Assembly (NCBI RefSeq): GCF_964355755.1
Contig: NC_092676.1
Span: 13,934,288 to 13,998,287 of the forward strand
DNA from: Antedon mediterranea
Lineage: Eukaryota; Echinodermata; Crinoidea; Comatulida; Antedonidae
Reading direction: 5' to 3'
Length of the DNA: 64,000 nucleotides
Position 1 is the stretch's first letter. Each line of letters starts with the position of its first letter. Below the pieces are notes generated by a model. It worked only from the letters and a program-made list of their open reading frames with translations, did no database searches and was not told the DNA's origin. Below are positions 34,301 through 46,300 of this stretch, piece after piece. The position numbers and the translations under genes are program-made.

Positions 34301-37300
34301 TTTTCTGTCGGTTACCATTATTGAAAATGCTTGACATTCGTAAAACTAAACTAGTCTGTTTCACAAGGTGTCTTAGGTGATTAATAACATTTTAAAGTAT
34401 AGTGTTTATTGTTTGGTAGGGCCCTTATAGGGCAGAGGTGGGGAGGCGGAGTTCATTTGAGGGAGGTGGGTATTTGAGGGATATGTTAAATTTTGTAGTT
34501 TTAATAATATGGTATTTTGGTAACATTTATATTTTATAATCAAATGAAATCCTCTAATAGATATGAAAAGTGGTAAAAAAGAATAACAAATGCTTGGTAA
34601 ATTGTAGATAACAGTGCGATGAATTCTACTACAAATAGTATAATTGTGTTATTATAAATGTGGATGGACGTTTATTAGATAGTTGGGTTGGGGGGGGGGG
34701 GATTATTATTCAAAGTGATGTTTTATTGGAGAGGTGTTTATTCAAATAAATACCATCCTAATAATTAATACATTATTTAATTTAAACATCTTTTGAAACT
34801 AACTTCCGTGACAGAGTGGGCCATTTCAGCCCAAGAAAGAAAACATTACGGCTTGCAACATGGGCAGACATCTCGGTCCTAACGGGACACAGATGGCCTA
34901 CAGTTATTCCTGCCAGCTTACTCAATAAAACTCGGCTATCGGGATTTTACTCGATTTAAAAAAAAATGTCTTATCATCAAATCTCCCTATGTAATTTTAT
35001 AATACTGTTCCCCACAATATATTCCGATTCTTTATGGCGTATATTTAATTTGATCTTTATTAATTTGCAGTATAATTTTTATTTTTTAACTACTGTACCT
35101 TCACACGCGCAGTCCGTTCCTAAAATAAACAAAAAACTGAAATGGCTATAGCCACTAATGGCCAACTTAAGCTCCAGTCCTACTATCGGTTTTTTTCTTC
35201 CGGTCTTCCAAAGGGACACTGTCTTGATTGATGGAAAGTGCCTGTTTCCAGTCACCTTTAGGATCAAATCTATTATTTTAACTGCTCCCTTGTGTATAAA
35301 AGAGAGAAAATAGTTGAAACCAGGTTGTTGCAAGGTGAACTCATCGTGAACCCGGAAATTACTTTGACCGCGAAGAATTGAAATTGAGTTGAAAATCTAC
35401 TGTTGAAATCATAAATTTTGTTAAAAAACTCTTTATAATATCTTCCTAAGATAGAAATATGGAACAATAGATAGATCAGGTAGGTATCCAAGGCAGAGAT
35501 TTGTACCGAAGTTTTTCCATTGTGCTCGCCTATGTCAGAATTAATTTATATATAGATACAGCTAGGCATTTGTGCAACGGAAAAATGGCCAATGATTTAT
35601 ATATTTATTTTCAATGCTATTCTCATTTATTACGACCTAATTCGATAAATATGGATTCAACTTCGTCTCATATACAGTAGGCCTAAGGAAATAGTGGCCG
35701 AGCTGCGGATTTGCTAAATAGTTGCATGTACGAAACGTTCACATGTACTGTGCCTGACCGGGTAGAAGCGCTCCTAATTAGGTAATACAACCTGTCAAAT
35801 ATAGATCTTCATGTACCTGCCCGTTGGCAGCGTTACACATAAGAACCAAGTGTAAATGCTGTGAAGCGTGGATTTACAGTAGACCTTTGCACTGTTCACA
35901 TGTGCGAAAGTCTGCCTAGTAGATTAAAAAAAGTTGTACTGTGTACATGCACTCAACAAAGAAAAAGATGTCCAATTGTCCCTGAAAAGGTTTCCAATAT
36001 TGAATGGAAATCTCATGTATTATTTCTAGTTGTCTGGAGAAAACAATACTGCTCCAATAAATAGTCCAGAATGGAGAAAAACCAATACCTTTGTACAATG
36101 GAACTAAAGTAGAAATTTCCCACGATGGTCAATAGTGGCAGTCATACTGTAGGCGCGATGTGCTCAATTATCGTGGCACAGTCACATTGTATAGCTGGAT
36201 CTTTGCCTTGTATTTATAATTTTGTAATTTTAAATCAGTCAAACTAGCCTATGTAGGGGTGAAAACATTGACACCTCATTGATAGAGATAATAACCATAC
36301 AGACTTGGGATAAATCTAATTGATAGCCACAACAATATCTTTTTTTTTTTTCTGGCCCAGGTTGCATTATTTTTTCTCAGAAATTATGAATAATTCATGA
36401 CCCTATTTATGACATTATAGAGGTCGCTATATAGAGCATGGACACATATCAAATACTTTGTTTCAACCGGTTTTTCCATGCCAAACAGTCATCCATTTTT
36501 TTAATAGTTAGAGAGATTATTTAGAGGGTTAGGTTAAGTTATATTTAGGAAGTTTTAATGTAATGCAACTAAAATATATTTAAAACAATTTTTCAGTTGT
36601 TCCATTTTATTTTGCGTATTCAACTACTACTCTGCATTATTTTACTTTTTAGGCAACTGGAAATGCAGTTACAACAAACAAAACTTGGGGTAAGAGAATT
36701 TATTAAAATTGCTTTTTGATGTGAAGTTAATCAAAGTAGTTCTGTGAAGATTGGTTGCAGATGTAAAAAAATTAAATTTTTGTCAAATTTCAAAAGTGAT
36801 TTTTTTCTGACTGTCAAATCATATAGAATTTACCTGTAAAAACAGAATTAATGTTGATGGTACGCTATTAGTTTCCTAGCTGGTAGACAATGCATGCTTC
36901 GTTTTATGCCTACATGTAAATTTGAATTGAATCAGCCAATATCATCAATAATAGTAACTAGCAGTAACCCGTGCTCTGCATGGTCTTTTTATTTCTGCCT
37001 TATGTGGTTATATACTTTGCATGTATAATAAAAGTGCACTCTGATAAAAGTACTTTGACAAATTATCAAATAAAACAAATTGTATCAAGAAAAAAATTTG
37101 AAACTATTTTATGGCCATTGATTTTGTTATACACTATCCCTTCACTTTAAAATATCTGTAAGCTAAAAAATGAAAGCAATACTGGATATGGAACTCATTA
37201 GACTTTACTTTTTACTGTTCAGACTTTACGAAAATAAAAGAAGCTTTAGAAACAAAAATTGTGCTGTGTGAATTAGTTAGATTATGCGCAAGCACTAACG

Positions 37301-40300
37301 AAAGTATAAAATACCAAACCATATTATTTTGAGTGTTTTTCATGGTGTATTCATTATTTGATAAAAGTGGATCGAATGAAAAACCCATTACTGTGGAAAC
37401 ACGAATTGTTAAGTTGTTCAACAATGTAATTGGAATCGTTTTGTTTGTGTGTGTTTTTTTTTCCGTTTACATTTTTTTTATAGTTTTAATATTTTACAAT
37501 TTTTTTGGTTTGGGAGATTTAACTTTGTAATAAGTGTGGTCTAGCAATAACCTGTACTCCGCACGGTCTTGTCTGCCTTAATAATAATTTGCATAGGATA
37601 TGATTAAGTATAAAAACGCAATATTGGACTTTGTGCTATGTGAATATTAATCTAGGGTGCGCATCAAAAAGTGACGTCGGTAGATTAAAACATTTTAATG
37701 ATTAAATATAAATATGAATTAAGTTATAGAATTAATTAGAATAATAAAACACAATAAGTGCACTCACTACGGTACTCGGAATTAGATGATGCGCTTTTAT
37801 ATCTGATATTTTGTGGAAACACGACTTTGGAATCATTTTATTTGTGTGTGTGTGCTTTTTTTGTTGTTTTTTTTCATTTCCTTTTTTTGCTACTTTTGTT
37901 CAATTCAATTCAACGTAAACATTTATTTTCTTTCTTTCAATCAATAATAAAACAAATGAATAAGGTATTACAAAAAAAGTAAGTACGAGTTTCAAATAAT
38001 ACATTTCATGAATATAATATATAAACACGACAGGCAAAGAACATTAGTTCTAAACCGCCCGGTGATATACTGAAATTTCAATTAATTAATTTGAAACAAT
38101 AAAGATGAGGAAATATAATATAAATATATAGCCTATATAGACTATTTTTAGTTACACACATATATAAATATACATATTTATATATATAAACAAATCAGGC
38201 ATTAATTTAATTATTTTATTAATTTATATATATATGTACATACATACACATGTATATATATATATAAACACATCAGGCAATGAACATTAATTCTAAACCG
38301 CCCGGTGATAATTAATTAATTTGAAACGATAAAGATGAGGAAATCTGTGAGAATGAGAAAAAGTCGCCCCAACCGAGACTCGAACTCGGACCGCCTGCTT
38401 GATATGCAGATGTCCTAACCATTAGACCACTGGGGCTTTCATGGTATTGTTCAAACTCGATTGGATAGCGACTCTTTAACATTCTCGGCGTGGTACGGTG
38501 GAACAGCACTAGTCCTCAGTTGTACGCACGCGCACCAGAGATCAAATTGATACGCCCTCATCTTTCAGTATTTTTATTCACGAGGCCGGATCTCCGAAGA
38601 GATACTTTTATATATATAAACACATCAGGCAATGAACATTAATTCTAAACCGCCCGGTGATATACTGAAATTTAATTAATTAATTTGAAACGATAAAGAT
38701 GAGGAAATCTGTGAGAATGAGAAAAACACAGTGCTACGCAACATCATTGATTTATATATGTATATATATATATATATATAAATCAATGATGTTGCGTAGC
38801 ACTGTGTAAATTATATATAAATCATACCGCAAATCACAGAAACAGTGCCCATACTCATAAAATTAATTTATTTGTGGTTTAGTTTTTTGCTTTAATTAAC
38901 CGGAGATACTTATTATTTACTCATATCGCGGATTCGAACTCAAACCTACTAAGCATAATTTCAATGGCCACAGCGTTTTACTCACTGAGCCAAAACGTGA
39001 TTTACAAAATACATTCTGTTCCAAGGATAGGTGTAATTAATTAAAACTTCAACGACGCGATCAGTTGATACGGTTGGGCGGCTGCCGAGACTAAACACCG
39101 TTTTAATTTGGCGGCTTGACATATGTTTGTAGATAAGGCCATTGCGGTACACAACGGAGAAGGTTGTGTAGTTGATACGTGACAACTCGCGAAACGTAGT
39201 CAAATTACTGCTATTTTTGGCCTTTTTTAGTGTTTATCCTTCAAATTCAGGAAAGTGACATAGCCTATTGTGTGCGGCCCATCAATAAAAATCAGTGTGC
39301 CAAATGTGAGCACATACCATTCAGTGGTTTTGGATGAGATATTTAAAATATGCGAAAAATTTTGTAGCATTAATAATATAGATATTAGTCTTGAATCTAT
39401 ATAAATTTACGTAAGGGCAAAATTCGGTAAATCGCGCCTTACTTCTAGAATTTTTACTCGATGGTATATAAATTTGGTTCGTACTTTCGGTGCTGATTTT
39501 AACCACCTGATGTAACCCTGTTTACTAATTAAATTGAGTTCGATAATTAGTTATTGACGATTAAAACGAATTTAGGTTCAACGATTTGCCCCAAATAGGG
39601 GTGTTTTCCGATCGTGGTATACACTGTCTAATGGATGTCCAACTTGAAAAATACCCGCACACAATAATACGAGGACGCTTTGCATTTTCCTAACTCCTCC
39701 TACGATAATTGTTTTTAATAGCTGAAAACCGGTTGAACTGCTCGAGTACAGCATCATAATGTTGAAGACAGGCTGATTTTCTTTAAAAAATACTGTTTTG
39801 ATACAGTCGAGACGCAGAGTTGCGTGACCTCGAAATTATCACAATCTCGAAATTTGAATCGCCGCCATTGCTACCGGCGATCGAGAGAAAAAAGTTCTGA
39901 ATTTCCGTGTAAAATTATGAGATTTTATTAACGATTTACAGGGTATTTTGTATTTATAAATAATATTTAAAGGATTTTACCTGTATAGAATTCAAAAATT
40001 CGATCATATTTAGCCTAGCCAAGTGAAAGTTTGTGGCGACCTTAGCGTAGGCTAGCGGCGACTGGCGTAGTGATGAGTAACTTTAGTCGAAAAAAATTTA
40101 ATAACTCACTGAAAATCGTATGAACAGTCACGGATTTTAGGTATATGACGTAAATATATATTCCAAACATTTCTACGAAAGGAAATCGTTAAACTTTCTT
40201 GAAGAAAAAAACGGCTGGATTCGTTTGAGTGAAGCGAATGAATTCTGAAATAGCAGCCATTTTCCGACGAGAGAAATGACGTAATGGCAATAGCCTTACA

Positions 40301-43300
40301 GCACCAGACGGCTTAAAATGACGTCATGGCATTAGTCGTAGGGGAACCAGACTGCTTTTAATAAAACAAGGTCCGACTGCATTACAGTTGTGATTTAATT
40401 TTAAATTCCATTTATTATTGTTATTAATTAATAAATATTAATTTAAAATGCACAATCCATCACTGCAATCATCACACTACAAATTCTTCAAAAACTACAT
40501 AATAAAAATAAACCACAAAGAAGAATTTTTTTAATTTATACTTTATTTTATTATCATAACTGTTGTAAAATAAAAATTATCATTAACAAACTATCCTAAA
40601 ATATACAAAAATGATTCTGGTAGAGTTATAAAACATTAAAAGTGTAAGTGTAATTTTAACTGAATGAATCTCTTTGGTATTTTTTGAAGAACTGAGAAAC
40701 ATGTAACCTAATACAATTATGCAGCACGAATTTAAACATAAATACGATAACATTTAAAAAGACTAGATAGAAGTTAAATGCTTATAAAATAAATAAATAT
40801 ATATACTGTAATTATTATGCACTATACAATATTTACACTACCATGATGAAAGCTATACGGCAATATAACTGGAACAAATACTGGTTTATAAACTTATTTA
40901 AATTAGTTTGGATTACCGTTAGTAATTTCCAATAAAATGGAAATTGAATATAAAAACAAAACAGAAACCAGCCACCTGCTGAAATTTCTTAAATTTTTGT
41001 TTTTAAATAGCACCTATATTATTATTGAAATTAATCCTAGACAATGCAGAATGTAACGAGATGTTTTTATTTTTTTAATGGAAAGTATTGGCATAAATAC
41101 TTTCAAAATTATACTGCATATAAAAATACTATTTTTATACTATTCTAAGGCAAACAAATCTAATTATTATAATATTATTAAATAAAATCAAATATATCAT
41201 ATAGTTCTATAACTTATTTACATAGCACACATATTAAACTTGATATAAATTGGCGTAGTAAATGCACATGAAAGTTGGTTCACAACAGTAAGCAGACATT
41301 CTGGCTTGATACGGTATGCTGACTAATTGAGGTGATCAAACGCTGGCATCCAAACACCTGCAAAATAAAATAAAAAGAAAATATTACAGTATCATTGTAT
41401 ACTTCCTTTATAGGTTTATTTTAGTACATCTGGTGAGCTTGGTACCATCGATTTCTGGCCGAGTGTTGAACACTCTAGCTGGGCTAGCATCAGCATAATA
41501 GCCTGTGCGGGAGCCGGCTGACTGGCTCTTCTCTGACTAGCTGCTAGGCCTAGATAGTATGCTCTACAGCTGGGACTAGGCCTAGGTGCATATAATAAAA
41601 AAATTACAAATTTAGTTCCAATAGCATAGGGTAATTACTAATAGTTCAATCCGTACGAAATAACTAAATAGGAAACTTCAAAACAGATCGCCCTAGTAGT
41701 TACAGTAGGCCGGCCCTATTTCTATATACAGACCGAAATCTCAATGTATTTTATTCCGTTTATAATTACAAATTTCCACAAAATATAACTTCAAATAACA
41801 TTATAATTGCGTGATAATCAATAAATAGTCGATCAAAACCTAATATGTCAAACCAAAGCCCCGTGATTGGTAAAGATTGATCTGCTAAAGCACAGGCGCT
41901 ATCTACGATACAGCTAAGGAATACATACAAAGATGGCGGCGGCCCGAAAAAAGTGACTGCTCAACTTGCACTAAATTTTAATAGTTCTCATGAATGAACA
42001 GAGCCAAATCTTTCTCAGAATACGTATTATATGTGTATTGAACACATACTAGAATGTTATTAATTTTGGCTTGTGAAGAAAAAATCGGCTGGTTTGTTTC
42101 AAACCAAAACAAACCAGAATCAAAACTTACCTCACGTGAGCCCTCGACAGCTACGATTTCGAAAAATGGACGCCGATTTAAATGTCCGTCCTTTTATACG
42201 AAAAAATGTCGGCGGGAAGATTCTTTCTATATTTGGTAAGCCTTTACCATATTTGGCGAGTGAATTAGGTTCCTGATTGGTGAAATTTTACTGGATTTCT
42301 GAAGGCTCTTCCATGCAAAAATTCATCGCGGTTCGTCGCTAAGTGTAAACAATTTCTACTTCCTGGTATAAAAATAGCGCATGCGCAGGGGAAAATTAGC
42401 GATTTAACGGTCATTTGAGCACTCTGCGTCTCGACTGGATAGATTTAATTTACGTTTTTACAAATGTATTGATTTGAGATGAATGGAACATTCCAATCTT
42501 TCAGTCTGTCAGTTTGGTTTAACACAAGTAGGTAAATTTATGAGCCCTTGGAGAATAAACTTGCAATACTTTGACAATACTGTACTGCAAATACATATTA
42601 ACCATTTTTGGTCGTCATTTGAATCGAACATTTCTTTCTGTGAATACTGTTAGATGTAAAAAAATATATACAAACATTTCTTACTGTGAATACTGTTAGA
42701 TGTAAAAAAATATATACAAATAAACTTTACAGTATTACTGTGATTGTGGGTAGGCTCTACTGTTAGATATATAAACACGTAATATACAAATAAACTTTAT
42801 TACTGACAGTTGCTTCTCAACGTTTGCATTAATTAATAATTACAAAAAATATAAACGTCGTAGTGGTGTATCGTTACATGTACTTTACTATTTCAATCGA
42901 CTATGACAGTGATAGTTTTAACAAAGTATTAAATCGCAAATGTTTTACTATATTTAGTCACCGTTAGTGGTATATTATTTATAGGCCTATAAAAAATGAA
43001 AACAATATTTCGTTACTGACGTGGATAAAGAATATATTTAAAAATTGTTCCTCTTTGTACCTATCCTCTTTCCCATCCCTCAACCCTCTAATTGGGTTTC
43101 TTAAAATTAATAAAAAATTTGGACTCATTTTGTGTTGTAAAAAAATATATACAAACATTTCTTACTGTGAATACTGTTAGATGTAAAAAGATATATACAA
43201 ATAAACTTTACAGTATTACTGTGATTGTGGGTAGGCTCTACTGTTTGATATATAAACACGTAATATACAAATAAACTTTATTACTGACAGTTGCTTCTCA

Positions 43301-46300
43301 ACGTTTGCATTAATTAATAATTACAAAAAATATAAACGTCGTAGTGGTGTATCGTTACATGTACTTTACTATTTCAATCGACTATGACAGTGATAGTTTT
43401 AACAAAGTATTAAATCGCAAATGTTTTACTATATTTAGTCACCGTTAGTGGTATATTATTTATAGGCCTATAAAAAATGAAAACAATATTTCGTTACTGA
43501 CGTGGATAAAGAATATATTTAAAAATTGTTCCTCTTTGTACCTATCCTCTTTCCCATCCCTCAACCCTCTAATTGGGTTTCTTAAAATGAATAAAAAATT
43601 TGGACTTATTTTGTGGCAAGTTTCTCTTTCGGAAGTAATTCCCAGGGTGCTAATTTTGGTTGACTACATAAATCATTGTGTCTACTTAGGCGCCTTCGGT
43701 AAATTATTTCAAACGACAAGAACGCGTTCAGGCACGTTTGCTATTGTAGTACGACAAAGGTCGTGAAGACGCGTTTGGCAGACCATTTGGGGGAACCCCG
43801 TTTGGACGCGTTTATTCACGTTTGGCATGTTGCTCCGCCCCATTGAACGTTTGACTGAGCAGCATTATTATTTGAAAACAGCTTACGGCATTTCTTAAGT
43901 GAATTTTTATTCAACGTATTCTTCCTTGATGAATCCTTTTCCCAATGCTGTGTAAATCAGTATTTAAAGATGCGAAAAGTGTGTGTAATTATTTCACAGG
44001 TAAATCAGGCATAAGAAAACTCATCGCCCAACAGGACCTCGTGGTGTGCCGATCTCAAGCGCGAGATCATCGTAAACAAAATTGGTAGTGTCCATTATGT
44101 ATGGGGTATTTACTATTTTCGAACCTATTAAAAACGCACTCCGACCATTGTGTAGGCAAAATATTTATTTCGTTAAATCCCTAATTTGATAATCGCGTAT
44201 TCTGTAAACACGTGACTTACGATGTAATCCTCAGCGACGTACTAAATGCACGTGATTTAATGTGTTGGGAAAAGGCTTGCTGTTTACCACATTACATGAT
44301 TCACGGTGTTATTCGTGTTCCCTTGACGTAAATCGGCGGCGTGTAAATGAAACAATTGTTTTCATCAAATTTATTAGCCGTTGTCGACATAGAGCGATCG
44401 GCGGCTAGCGTGGCTAAGCTAAAAAGTACGTATTTTTCAAAAATTACACTAGCAAACATTTGCTAGTTTGAAATTTTCAACTAGCAATTATGAAGAATCT
44501 AGGCCCCTACTAGCAAAATGCTAGTTTGCTAGCGTGAATTTCGAGCCCTGCTCTGGAGCTGATTGATTGATTGAAATATTTATTTATACTGGGTAACCTC
44601 TTCAGTCAATGACTGGTCTCCCAGAGGGCCCAGTTGGTGATCAGTGGCTGTGATGTACTAATACACCGGGGTAACCCCCTACTCGTCTCGAAAGATGTAC
44701 TAGGTTCTTTAAAGTGCACACGAGCTAGATGTGTACACTGGACCTACGGTTTATAGTCCTTATCCGAGAAGACTCGTTCTACCACCAGAACCATGGAGTG
44801 AGTGAGCCTCGAACCCCTGCCGATGTTATAGCTAGGTAATTACGGTTCCACTGTCTTAACCGCTCGGCCACTCACTCACTGGACCGGGCCGCTGAACTTT
44901 CTGTCATATATGGGCATGGAGTAAACTCCATGATATGGGTAAAAAAAAAATTTAAAAAAAAGAGAGGCGGCTGGCTAATCAGACGCTTAACAAGTATGTT
45001 TTTTTATTTGGCCTAATAATAATATGAAGATACGATTAATAGTGATGCTTATAAACGATTGATTCGTGTAAACGTGATTTGGCGCCAAGTAGCTAGCGAG
45101 ATAGAAGGTAATGCAAAGCGACAATTTGCTGTCACTCGCTCGCGATCATCTAGGCCTAGCTAAATTGCGGTTATTTTTGCAATTTGTGAACTGCCGATCG
45201 GTTATATAATCATTGCGCTACAAATACAGCACTGTACATTTTATTTCTCTTTAAAATCTACGAAAACCGTTTGTTTCTGCTTCACCATATTATTAATATT
45301 AGACGTTGTTTTGGCTTCACCGTATACGGCCTGTCCCCGATTATACCATGATGTTTGCCGCGAAAGGGGGTTCCCCGATTAGTTTGCAAGAGTTCGAGAT
45401 AATAGAAAACGCGACTCTGTGTCTGTGACACAAACGTGTTCGAACGTCGATGTTTTGTTTGAACTGGCAAGACAAAGAGTTTGCGTGACACAAACGCGCT
45501 ACAACGCTCTGGCTCCGTTTGGAAAGGCGTGTCGGGAACGTGGTCCTCTTCATGAATATTCAATTAGATGCACTAATTAGAACGGTTGATTGTCAAACAC
45601 GTTTCAACGACGGTCAAAATCGAAACGCGTTCTTGTCGTTTGAAATAATTTACCGAAGGCGCCTTATTCGTTTCTGTAAATGACAATGTATTATAGTCCT
45701 GCGGTACGTACATTTGAAATCGCCAGTTTTTTTACCCTGAAATTACTGTGTATTCGAGAACCATCTGTGGGCGCGGCACCATCTAGTTTAAATAATATAA
45801 TATAAGTTGGTTGATATACAGTTTGTTTGTTTGGGTATTTTCAATATTCAAAGGCAGTGTAGTTTAAACAAGAAATATTTCTTACAAAAAAACGCTGCTC
45901 GCTTGTTGACGTAACAGTTTTAAAGGACAACTGTACCGAGGACCATATTTTAAAAACGTATTAGGGGTATACATATGATTTCAGAACCATCGCGAAATCG
46001 AGGATATCGCCGCACGCGCTCGCCGTACAGCCGTCGCCGTAAATTGCTGTGACGTCACAGGTGCATCGCATAATCTACTTAATGAGTTTTCGCTGTTGTT
46101 ACCATACAATAGATAGGTACCGTCACTTCAATTGCTTATTTAACCTTTTAAATTACTTAAATTTGCCAAAATGTTTTCCTGGTATTTTGAAGAAACACTT
46201 CAATATCCAGATAGACAAAACAAACAATAAAACAATTCAACTTTTATATTTTTTACGATTTATTTAAAAAGTGTGTTTACTAGAAATGTTCGCGCTTTGC

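Larger units (their letters stand above)
43689..45663. mobile_element. PIF/Harbinger-like TIR element, 40-bp perfect TIRs, TTA TSD
   Basis: GGCGCCTTCGGTAAATTATT starts a 40-bp terminal repeat at 43689-43728 that is matched perfectly in inverse at 45624-45663. TTA lies on both sides (43686-43688 and 45664-45666). A TWA target duplication with GG-starting termini is the PIF/Harbinger pattern. The interior has GACGCGTTTGG/CAAACGCG motifs near both ends and holds a SINE and a hAT-like end. No transposase was seen. Confidence 0.75.
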
